Part shown: positions 26,282-33,336 of the stretch, in pieces
How positions within the stretch are numbered: position 1 is the first letter of the stretch
Layout of the letters: the number at the start of each line of letters is the position of its first letter
Assembly: GCF_022531965.1 (NCBI RefSeq)
Contig: NZ_CP092831.1
Span: forward strand, 1,392,001 to 1,456,000
Length of the DNA: 64,000 nucleotides
DNA from: Paenibacillus peoriae
GTDB taxonomy: Bacteria; Bacillota; Bacilli; Paenibacillales; Paenibacillaceae
Reading direction: 5' to 3'
The notes under the pieces: model-generated
What the model was told of the DNA's origin: nothing
The model's input: only the letters and a program-made list of their open reading frames with translations
Database searches by the model: none
Program-made: the position numbers and the translations under genes

Positions 26282-27550
26282 TTGATTGAAAAGCAAGGCG
26301 GAGGGCTGGTATTCCTGTTAAGTGTCCCTCGGAGTGGAAGCTCGTTGCTTACCGCCATTTTGCAAAACCATTCCCGCCTGTTTGCCACGCAGGAAATGTG
26401 GTTTCTGCTCAGTTTATATGATCTTCCGCAGTCACATACACGCCCATATGGAGGAACAGGGATACTCCGGCAATTTTTTAAAGGTATGGTCCCCTCCGAC
26501 GTATTGGAGCAGGCCTCCCGTTCGTATGCACTTGAAATATATAATGGTTTGCTTCAAGGTACAACAGCAGATATGCTTATCGACAAATCCCCGCGTTACT
26601 ATACGGTGCTGGAATTTATAGACCGTTTATTCCCTGCTGCCCGCAGGTTGTGGCTTATCCGAAACCCTTTGGCCATTGTGGCCTCATTCAAAAAGGTCAA
26701 TCAGCTACGGAACGGACGTTTTCAACTACTGGAGGAACTGGGGAGTCCGCATTTTAATATGAAAATGACGGATATTACGGTTGGTTTGTTCCGTTATACT
26801 CATTATTTTGCTACACCTCATCCACTTGCATACCCGCTTAGATATGAACAGCTCGTATCCAATCCAACGATGGAGATCGAGAAACTGTGCAGTTTTTTGG
26901 GAATCCATTATGAAGCGGGGATGGAAAAGTACGGAGATTTCGCGGATACGCCCAAATCCAGTCTTTTTTATAGTATGGGAGCGGGCGATCCATTCGTAGG
27001 AGAGCATGAACAGGCGCATCAGGATTCGGTACATAGCTGGCAACATGTGTTGAGTAAAAGGGAAATTGAGCTGTATTGCAGAAGCATTGGGTCCCGCATG
27101 TTTAAGCAACTTGGTTACGCGGAAGCGCTGGAGCAGGCTGAACAGATGACTGGAGTTCGCTTTGAAGATGAGCCAGATATGGAGCTGCTGAGTCGACGTA
27201 CACAACAATTCCTCCAGCAAAGCGGCTTTGAATGGAAGGCAGCTTATCGGATGCTGGAAGAACAGGATACAGATAACAGAGAACTCATGACAAATGCAAT
27301 CCATCATACTCCACCCCAAGATCCGACATGGATGCATGTGGACCAGAGCGTGAACGATCGACGGATCCAATCACTGGAAAACAGGTTGGCACATAGCTAT
27401 GAGGAGCGGAACCGTCTTATCGCTCAGCTTCAAAGCTATCAACGCCCACATCAAGGTCTCCGATCTCGCAGCCTCTTGGCCCGTAAACTCAGGTACTTGG
27501 CGTCTGTAGCATTATCAAGTATAGGAAAAGAAAAAGGGGGAAGAACGTGA
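26282..27550 (+). CDS. Sulfotransferase of the lasso peptide cluster
   Basis: A 422-aa PAPS-dependent sulfotransferase-like protein. The phosphosulfate loop SVPRSGSSLLTAILQNH lies at residues about 12-30 and the 3'-phosphate site RLWLIRNPLAIVASFKKV near 120. The remaining fold is typical of the Sulfotransfer family (LRYEQLVSNPTMEIEKLCSFLGI). Residues about 355-385 form a coiled coil (RIQSLENRLAHSYEERNRLIAQLQ). TTG 26282 follows GGAGGAG; the frame also allows 26255. Its stop overlaps the cyclase start by GTGA, so it belongs to the operon. Inferred substrate: the lasso precursor or product, Tyr19 of the core being the best candidate; sulfation of another molecule is not excluded. Confidence 0.8.
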   Translation: MIEKQGGGLVFLLSVPRSGSSLLTAILQNHSRLFATQEMWFLLSLYDLPQSHTRPYGGTGILRQFFKGMVPSDVLEQASRSYALEIYNGLLQGTTADMLIDKSPRYYTVLEFIDRLFPAARRLWLIRNPLAIVASFKKVNQLRNGRFQLLEELGSPHFNMKMTDITVGLFRYTHYFATPHPLAYPLRYEQLVSNPTMEIEKLCSFLGIHYEAGMEKYGDFADTPKSSLFYSMGAGDPFVGEHEQAHQDSVHSWQHVLSKREIELYCRSIGSRMFKQLGYAEALEQAEQMTGVRFEDEPDMELLSRRTQQFLQQSGFEWKAAYRMLEEQDTDNRELMTNAIHHTPPQDPTWMHVDQSVNDRRIQSLENRLAHSYEERNRLIAQLQSYQRPHQGLRSRSLLARKLRYLASVALSSIGKEKGGRT

Positions 27551-29472
27551 GTGCGATTGCCGGAATCTATAGCTTTGGGCATGAGTCTGTATGCACCGAA
27601 GAAGGCGGGAAAATGATGCAGGCCCTGCGGAAATATCCCGCTGACCGCGTATGCGCTTGGTGTGAAGGCTCTATTTTTTTGGGTTGTCATGCCCAGTATG
27701 TGACCCCGGAATCTGTTCATGAGCGTCTTCCCTTTTATGATGAGCTAAGAGATTTGGCAATCACGGCGGATGCGATTATTGACAATCGTTCCGAGCTGTT
27801 TGAACGGCTGGGAGTTGAGCAGGAACGGCGGCAAGATATCACGGACAGCGAGCTGATTTTGCTGGCATATGACAAATGGGGAGTGGAGGCAGCCAGTTAT
27901 CTGATAGGTGATTTTGCCTTTGTCATTTGGGATGCCAAGGAATATCGATTATATGGTGCTCGAGATATGACAGGCCATCGTACGCTGTACATCTACCAAC
28001 ATGACCGAGGATTCGCGTTTAGCACGGTAGTCGCTCCGCTTTTGGCCCTGTCCTCTCTGCGAAAAGAACTGCATGAACCGTGGCTGGCCGAATTTTTGTC
28101 CATCCGCACCATGCAGGAATCCGTCGATATCGGGACGACCGCCTACAAGCATATCAACCAGCTTCCTCCTGCACATTGGTTCACTATGGAGGAGGGGAAG
28201 CGAACCCTTCATAAATATGCATGCCTGGATGAGGTAGAGCCACTGCGGCTCAAAACAGGAGGTGAGTACATAGAAGCTTTCCACGAGGTGTTCACACAGG
28301 CGGTCACTGCCCGATTACGGACGCATCGCGCTGTAGGGGCTGCCTTGAGCGGAGGGCTGGATTCCGGAGCGGTTGCCAGCTTTGCCGCGCCAGCGCTGCA
28401 CTTGCAACAAAAGCCGCTACATGCCTACAGCTATGTGCCTGTTCAAGATTTTACAGACTGGACACCGCCTACATTGCTGGCGAACGAACGAAGCTACATT
28501 CATTCTACGGCTCGCTATGTGGGCAACATTCACGAGAACTATATGGATTTTGAGGGAAAAAGTCCGTTTTCAGAAATTGATATTTGGCTGGATTTGATGG
28601 AGGCTCCCTACAAATATTTTGAAAACTCCTTCTGGATCAGAGGTTTTTATGAAAAAGCGCAGGAACACAATGTCGGTGTACTGTTGACCGGGGCACGAGG
28701 CAATTTTTCCGTATCGTGGGGCCCTGCACTGGACTATTATGCCCGTCAGTTTCGTCATTTGCACTGGTTGCAATCCTTTCAGGGATTGAGGCGGTACAGC
28801 AAGCTTACGGGCAGGCGTATGTCTCATCTACTCCCCGTGATGTTGAAGAAAGCGACTTCACTTGAACCTCGTTTATGGCTGCGGCGTGGCCATCGCAGTC
28901 CCGTTCCTTCACTGATTCACCCAGAGTTTGCCCAACGGATGAATGTAGAAGATATTCCTGTATTGAGCGGAACAGGTTGGATGAAAAATGCCGATCAGAC
29001 GAGAAAAGAGAAGTTCTCAAATTTGGCGATTGCCAACAAAAATGGTGTGGTCGCGACCAAACTTTCACTACGTTACGGCCTATGGGAACGTGATCCGACC
29101 GGGGACAGCCGGGTAATTCGCTTTTGCTTATCGGTGCCTTTTGAGCAGTATGTACAAAACGGTCGGGACCGTGCCCTCATTCGTACGGCCATGCGTGATC
29201 ATCTACCTGATGATGTTCGGTTGAACCAGCGGGTACGCGGCGTGCAGCCTGCAGATTGGCTACATCGTATGCTTCCTTGTTGGGATACGTTTATGGGGGA
29301 GCTTCAACTGATGTGTCATGATTTACGAGCCGCCGAATATCTCAATATTGAGTTTATTAAGACGGCTATGGCAAAACTTCACCACCCCGGCCCTGAGCAG
29401 GCGTCTGATCCGAATATAAGACTACTCATGCATAGCCTGATTGTGTACCGTTTTCTCTGTAGATTCAACTGA
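27547..29472 (+). CDS. Lasso peptide cyclase (asparagine-synthetase-like, C protein)
   Basis: A 641-aa homologue of asparagine synthetase B that adenylates the ring-forming Asp/Glu side chain and joins it to the core N-terminus. The glutaminase-like N-terminal half begins MSAIAGIYSF, without the catalytic Cys2 of true asparagine synthetases, as in lasso cyclases. IIDNRSELF and GDFAFVIWDAKEYRLYGARDMTGHRTLYI follow. The PPi loop is GAALSGGLDSGAVASFAA near 263-280. It starts at GTG 27547 in a 4-base overlap with the sulfotransferase. The C-terminal end is followed 52 bp later by the precursor gene. Confidence 0.92.
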   Translation: MSAIAGIYSFGHESVCTEEGGKMMQALRKYPADRVCAWCEGSIFLGCHAQYVTPESVHERLPFYDELRDLAITADAIIDNRSELFERLGVEQERRQDITDSELILLAYDKWGVEAASYLIGDFAFVIWDAKEYRLYGARDMTGHRTLYIYQHDRGFAFSTVVAPLLALSSLRKELHEPWLAEFLSIRTMQESVDIGTTAYKHINQLPPAHWFTMEEGKRTLHKYACLDEVEPLRLKTGGEYIEAFHEVFTQAVTARLRTHRAVGAALSGGLDSGAVASFAAPALHLQQKPLHAYSYVPVQDFTDWTPPTLLANERSYIHSTARYVGNIHENYMDFEGKSPFSEIDIWLDLMEAPYKYFENSFWIRGFYEKAQEHNVGVLLTGARGNFSVSWGPALDYYARQFRHLHWLQSFQGLRRYSKLTGRRMSHLLPVMLKKATSLEPRLWLRRGHRSPVPSLIHPEFAQRMNVEDIPVLSGTGWMKNADQTRKEKFSNLAIANKNGVVATKLSLRYGLWERDPTGDSRVIRFCLSVPFEQYVQNGRDRALIRTAMRDHLPDDVRLNQRVRGVQPADWLHRMLPCWDTFMGELQLMCHDLRAAEYLNIEFIKTAMAKLHHPGPEQASDPNIRLLMHSLIVYRFLCRFN

Positions 29473-29524
29473 TCGAATCTGTTCGGTCAGACAGTTCGCC
29501 ATTCGTTGGAGGGGAGGTGATGAA

Positions 29525-29653
29525 ATGAGTGAAAAAGAATGGCAGGAACCGACGATAGAGGTGCTGGATATTAGCCAGACCATGGCGGGTAAAGGCTGGA
29601 GACAGATTGATTGGGTGTCCGACCACGATGCCGATATCTATAATCCAAGCTAA
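29525..29653 (+). CDS. Lasso peptide precursor (A protein), 42 aa
   Basis: ATG 29525 after GGGGAGGTGATG. Leader: MSEKEWQEPTIEVLDISQTM. It contains the RRE-binding pattern (W6-x2-P9-x-I11, where many relatives have Tyr-x2-Pro-x-Leu) and Thr19, the conserved threonine two residues before the cleavage point. The predicted 22-residue core starts AGKGWRQIDW and ends in IYNPS. Ala1 and Asp9 would form a 9-membered-lactam ring, leaving a 13-residue acidic tail with Asp13, Asp15, Asp17, Tyr19 and C-terminal Ser22. Known paeninodin has the same Ala1/Asp9 layout and a C-terminal Ser phosphorylated by its kinase (recalled knowledge). The core sequence itself differs strongly from paeninodin after AG-x-G. 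Confidence 0.9.
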   Translation: MSEKEWQEPTIEVLDISQTMAGKGWRQIDWVSDHDADIYNPS

Positions 29654-29772
29654 TAGATGGTTATACATGTTATACATGCAGCCAATGTTGGACTGGAAGC
29701 CAGACAACTGGGCCGATAACGATTGAATGAACGAAAATAGCATGATCCATTGGACTCGTATTCAATATACAG

Positions 29773-29830
29773 CCGTCTTTATTTCTTTCGGGTTAGAGGT
29801 GTTGCCCAAGAAATAAAGACGGGATTTTTA
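29773..29830 (+). terminator. Perfect stem-loop between precursor and kinase genes (attenuator or processing site)
   Basis: CCGTCTTTATTTCTT (29773-29787) pairs perfectly with AAGAAATAAAGACGG (29808-29822). The 20-base loop has a GGG/CCC inner pair, and GATTTTTA follows. This can act as a partial terminator or as a 3'-end stabiliser so that precursor mRNA outnumbers mRNA for the maturation enzymes. Confidence 0.75.
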
Positions 29831-29852
29831 AAGACAGAGGAGTGAGTCCTAC

Positions 29853-30896
29853 GTGCATGACAGGAGTGCAAATGTCAGTTGGACGAAATATACGGCCTTT
29901 GGACTCAGGATTGCGAGTGAGCTGAATCTGCCTGAGCTGATGCTGGCAGCACCAGGAGTGGTAGAGGATGTAGTCATTCGACAGGCTGATTTGACTGCAT
30001 GGAGTGGTCAGCTGGAGCAGGCCAATTTTGTGATGCTGGATGAGCGATTTATGTTCCGAATACCGGGCACGGCCATTTATGCCGTCAGGGAAGGCAAGGA
30101 GATCGAGGTAAGTATATTCTCTGGGGCTGATCCTGACACCGTGCGGCTGTTTGTGCTGGGTACATGCATGGGTGTTCTGCTGATGCAAAGACGAATATTA
30201 CCTATTCACGGAAGTGCGGTCGTCATCGGGGGGAGGGCCTACGCATTTGTGGGTGAATCGGGTACGGGGAAATCGACATTGGCTGCTGTTTTTAGGCAGG
30301 CAGGTTATCAGATGGTTAGTGATGACGTGATTGCTGTAAAAGCTACGGGTTCCTCTGCCATTGTGTATCCAGCTTATCCGCAGCAAAAGCTGGGGCTTGA
30401 AAGCTTGCTCCAACTGGAGGCTTTACGGGAGAACAAGCATGTACGCAAAAGAAAGCACATACAGTCCCTAACTGACGACAATTCTGTAATGCCACAATAC
30501 ACAGATCTGCGTACGCTTGCAGGTGAGCTGAATAAATATGCCGTACCCGCCGTAGATGATTTTTATAACGATCCGCTGCCCTTAGGGGGCGTATTCGAGC
30601 TGGTGGCAGATTCTCCAACCCGTGCGTTGATGCGCGAAGGGGAGCTAGTGGCGGTTACGGAACAGCCCTTGAACGTTCTGGAGTGCTTGCATACATTACT
30701 ACAACATACATATCGCAGGGTGATTATTCCGCGAATGGGTTTGAGTGAATGGTCGTTTGATACAGCGGCTAGGATGGCTCGGAAAGTGGAGGGCTGGCGC
30801 TTGCTGAGGGATAGTTCCGTCTTTACTGCGTCCGAGGTTGTACAACGGGTACTTGAACTCATTCGTAAGGAGGAAAAGAGTTATGGCAGCCACTAA
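29853..30896 (+). CDS. HPr-kinase-like lasso peptide kinase (K protein)
   Basis: A 347-aa protein whose C-terminal half resembles HPr kinase/phosphorylase: HGSAVVIGGRAYAFVGESGTGKSTLAAVFRQAG (Walker A near 134-142) and VSDDVIAVK (Asp pair near 156). It lacks the HPr-recognition context and sits in the cluster where paeninodin-type kinases phosphorylate the C-terminal serine of the precursor. The likely target is Ser42 of the precursor (core Ser22). The N-terminal 125 residues (LRIASELNLPELMLA...) are of the family's usual beta-rich type. GTG 29853 follows AGAGGAGTGAG. It overlaps the RRE gene by 14 bp. Confidence 0.85.
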   Translation: MHDRSANVSWTKYTAFGLRIASELNLPELMLAAPGVVEDVVIRQADLTAWSGQLEQANFVMLDERFMFRIPGTAIYAVREGKEIEVSIFSGADPDTVRLFVLGTCMGVLLMQRRILPIHGSAVVIGGRAYAFVGESGTGKSTLAAVFRQAGYQMVSDDVIAVKATGSSAIVYPAYPQQKLGLESLLQLEALRENKHVRKRKHIQSLTDDNSVMPQYTDLRTLAGELNKYAVPAVDDFYNDPLPLGGVFELVADSPTRALMREGELVAVTEQPLNVLECLHTLLQHTYRRVIIPRMGLSEWSFDTAARMARKVEGWRLLRDSSVFTASEVVQRVLELIRKEEKSYGSH

Positions 30897-31185
30897 TCCA
30901 GCTAAGGATCATTATCGCGTCATTTACAATGAAGAGGTCTACGTCAGTGATATGGACGGAGAAAAAGTGATGATGAGCATTAACACTGGTAAATATTACA
31001 ATTTAGGCTACACAGGAGGACGAATCTGGGAACTGGCAGAATCCGGTCCTTCACTTGGCGATATCGTAACTGTCCTGACGAACGAATATGAGGTGGACGA
31101 GGAACAGTGCAGACAGCAGGTACATACCTTTGTGGCTGAGTTGGAGCGGGAAGGACTGTTAAAGCTTCTACGGGAGCCGGTATAA
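30883..31185 (+). CDS. PqqD-like RiPP recognition element (B1 protein)
   Basis: A 100-aa PqqD-fold protein that binds the leader peptide and presents it to the peptidase and cyclase. Diagnostic stretch: DMDGEKVMMSINTGKYYNLGYTGGRIWELAESGPSLGDIVTVLTNEYEVDEEQCRQQVHTFVAELEREGLLK, a winged-helix RRE. AAGGAGG at 30867-30873 is 9 bp before ATG 30883; an open frame upstream (from 30838) lies within the kinase gene and is not used. Ends 1 bp before the peptidase gene. Confidence 0.92.
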   Translation: MAATNPAKDHYRVIYNEEVYVSDMDGEKVMMSINTGKYYNLGYTGGRIWELAESGPSLGDIVTVLTNEYEVDEEQCRQQVHTFVAELEREGLLKLLREPV

Positions 31186-31186
31186 C

Positions 31187-31672
31187 ATGCGGATACAACG
31201 GCTTCTTCTCCTGTCTCCAGAAGTCAGAAGATTGTTGCCGGAAGCCTGGCTGGAGCTGGGATGGGCGAGGCTGCGCCAGCGTCGTTCTTTTTGGGATTAC
31301 TCAAGGGCTTGGGGCATACGTATGGAAGAAACCCCATGGCAGTGTGACGTTGGGCAAGAGAAGTCCATTCAGCAGATTTCACACGCTGTAGAGCTGGCAA
31401 GCAGTTATACTCCTTGGCGTAGTAGTTGTCTTGTACAAGCCGCTGCGGCGATGACGTTGCTGGGGCGCAGGAAACTGGACTGCACGCTGTATCTGGGTAC
31501 AGCCAAAAATGCCGCTGGACGCTTGGCTGCACATGCATGGGTACGTAGCGGACCGATTTATGTTACGGGGAAACGGGAGATGGAAGCATTTACGGTGGTG
31601 GGGATATTCGGAAGACGTGCTGTGATGGATACAAATAAGAATATGGAAGATAAAAGTAGTTCTTTACTTTAA
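31187..31672 (+). CDS. Lasso leader peptidase, transglutaminase-like (B2 protein)
   Basis: A 161-aa Cys-His-Asp protease of the transglutaminase_2/lasso B2 family that removes the leader after Met20 of the precursor. Cys81 (SSCLVQAAAAMTLLGRR) and His116 (AAHAWVRSG) are present, the Asp is probably in the following strand. The N-terminal 60 residues (LLPEAWLELGWARLRQRRSFWDYSRAW) are as expected for the discrete B2 form that works with a separate RRE. The start is 1 bp after the RRE stop. Confidence 0.9.
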   Translation: MRIQRLLLLSPEVRRLLPEAWLELGWARLRQRRSFWDYSRAWGIRMEETPWQCDVGQEKSIQQISHAVELASSYTPWRSSCLVQAAAAMTLLGRRKLDCTLYLGTAKNAAGRLAAHAWVRSGPIYVTGKREMEAFTVVGIFGRRAVMDTNKNMEDKSSSLL

Positions 31673-31700
31673 TGCGATGAGACACGAAGGAGAAGAATGC

Positions 31701-33194
31701 ATGCCCACCAAGTCTGTTTTGGAACTTGCGAATTGGAATGAGGATCAAGAATTAACGTTGTTACTCTCTCTATTGGGGAAGGACGTTATTCATTGGCAGG
31801 ATACGACTGCTGCTACCCAGCTGCGTGAGATGGATTGGGTCCGCTTTTTACGTCTGACCGAGCACCATCGAGTGGTACCTACGGTGTATCTCCAGCTAAA
31901 AACATTGAATCATCCATTCATTCCCGCAGAATTGTTGCGAAACCTTCAGGCGCAATATCATCGAAACACGCTTCGCATGCTCCATCTTCAAGCAGAAGCC
32001 GAGCGTCTGACCAGGCTGCTCATAGCTCATGGAATTCGTGTGCTTATGTTGAAGGGGCCTGCTCTGGCGCAGCAATTATACGGGGATGTTTCTCTGCGTA
32101 CTTCCAAGGACATAGACTTACTCATTGCCCCTGACGATATGGATGAGGCTGAGCATTGGATGCAGGAAGCTGGATATTCGTCCAAGAGCGGAGAAGTGCG
32201 TGTCCTTGGCAGTTGGAAATGGAAGGACCATCATGCATCCTATTTACATCCGCAAAAACGGGTAGAGATAGAGTTGCATTGGCGGCTTCACCCGGATGGG
32301 GGTGGGGAACCCTCTTTTAACGAGCTGTGGAACTGCCGGAAAAAGGGCAAAGCTGCAGGAGCCATTCGGCAGGTACCGTTGGGATCTGCCGACAACAGGA
32401 CTGTGATGACGTCCTGTATGTATACGCTTGGCAGCGAGCATCAATTTCTGTACTTGAGTGCGCATGGTGCGCGTCACGGTTGGTTCAGGCTGCGCTGGCT
32501 GGTTGACATCGACAGGCTTGCGATATGTGCTGTCGATTGGGAGGCGCTACTGCCGATGATGCGCCGCTACGGGGGCCTGCCTGCTGGCGGGCAGGCTTGG
32601 GCACTCGCCGCTGCGCTGTTGGGTACGCCGATACCGGAGCCGATGCGTCCGGTATCGGCTACCCGGCAGGCACATAGGCTCGCGCTGAGCGCGCTGGCCT
32701 TCATGCAGGCCAGCGTACCCGCACTGTACCCGATCACCCACGGGTCGGGTACAGGTAGGCTTGCTCCATCAGAGCTGCTGCACAGCAGAGCCTTGGCGGA
32801 GCAAGCGGAGGCCGCCCCTCCAGGTGGCGGTCCTTCAGTATGCAGTACCTCTGGCGAAGCAGCCATGCTTGCCACCCGTGGCGTTACTAGCATCACGGAA
32901 GATGCCAGTAACGACAATCATAATCCGATGAGCACCGCTGCCAGTTGTGCCCCGATGACTCCAGCTGCTGCCTCCAGCCAAGTCATGACCAAAAACAGGG
33001 CTGTCTATCAGCCGGTCAGCCGCACTTACTTGCTTTCCTTAAAAGAGCCAAGACACAGACTATGGTATCTCATCAGCCGTTTGTTTCCTTCTACGGGCGA
33101 TTCGAGCGTTTTTCCATTGCCTCGCCAGCTGCATTTTTTGTATATCCCTTTACGTCCATTTCTCTGGCTGAAGCGGCGATTTTCAAAGCACTGA
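31701..33194 (+). CDS. Nucleotidyltransferase-family protein of the lasso cluster (N protein)
   Basis: A 497-aa protein of the uncharacterised nucleotidyltransferase family (PF14907-like). The active-site stretch is LMLKGPALAQQLYGDVSLRTSKDIDLLIAPDDMDEAEHWM, with the D-x-D metal ligands near 137-139. Such a gene regularly accompanies paeninodin-type kinases; its reaction is not settled. Residues about 290-405 are a GC-rich, Ala/Pro/Ser-rich, low-complexity stretch with an array of perfect inverted repeats at DNA level; the conserved ending (RHRLWYLISRLFPSTGDSS... LRPFLWLKRRF) resumes afterwards. ATG 31701 follows GAAGGAGA. It may be a fold-preserving insertion. Confidence 0.8.
   Translation: MPTKSVLELANWNEDQELTLLLSLLGKDVIHWQDTTAATQLREMDWVRFLRLTEHHRVVPTVYLQLKTLNHPFIPAELLRNLQAQYHRNTLRMLHLQAEAERLTRLLIAHGIRVLMLKGPALAQQLYGDVSLRTSKDIDLLIAPDDMDEAEHWMQEAGYSSKSGEVRVLGSWKWKDHHASYLHPQKRVEIELHWRLHPDGGGEPSFNELWNCRKKGKAAGAIRQVPLGSADNRTVMTSCMYTLGSEHQFLYLSAHGARHGWFRLRWLVDIDRLAICAVDWEALLPMMRRYGGLPAGGQAWALAAALLGTPIPEPMRPVSATRQAHRLALSALAFMQASVPALYPITHGSGTGRLAPSELLHSRALAEQAEAAPPGGGPSVCSTSGEAAMLATRGVTSITEDASNDNHNPMSTAASCAPMTPAAASSQVMTKNRAVYQPVSRTYLLSLKEPRHRLWYLISRLFPSTGDSSVFPLPRQLHFLYIPLRPFLWLKRRFSKH
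32575..32913. repeat. Array of about eight hairpins inside the nucleotidyltransferase gene
   Basis: Perfect or near-perfect inverted repeats follow each other: GCCTGCC/GGCAGGC (32575/32590), GCCGATACCGGA/TCCGGTATCGGC (32627/32648), CGCGCT/AGCGCG, CGCTGGCCT/AGGCCAGCG (32692/32707), GTACCCGA/TCGGGTAC (32726/32745), CTGCTG/CAGCAG (32775), AAGCA/TGCTT, and CGTTACT-x-GCATC/GATGC-x-AGTAACG (32882/32901). GC is clearly above that of the neighbouring genes. Reading frame is kept throughout. Confidence 0.75.
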
Positions 33195-33202
33195 CTCGAT
33201 AG

Positions 33203-33318
33203 AGGATTTTGTGAAAATCCAATAAGCGGCTTTCAATGAACAATATATAGATCGAAATGGTCTAGTTCGTCTATATAATGCACTTTGGAGCGATTGGGAT
33301 CGAATTTTGCAAAGTCCT
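33203..33318. repeat. Two GGATTTTG...AAAATCC-type palindromes before the lasso exporter gene
   Basis: AGGATTTTGTGAAAATCC (33203-33220) and GAATTTTGCAAAGTCCTG (33302-33319) resemble the perfect palindrome at 22488. They bracket the 140-bp gap between the nucleotidyltransferase and the exporter. Confidence 0.4.
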
Positions 33319-33336
33319 GAATAAGGAGTGTGCATT

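Noticed and set aside
26726..27370. 214-codon minus-strand frame inside the sulfotransferase gene
   Set aside because: Antisense to a gene with clear motifs and operon coupling; composition is not protein-like.
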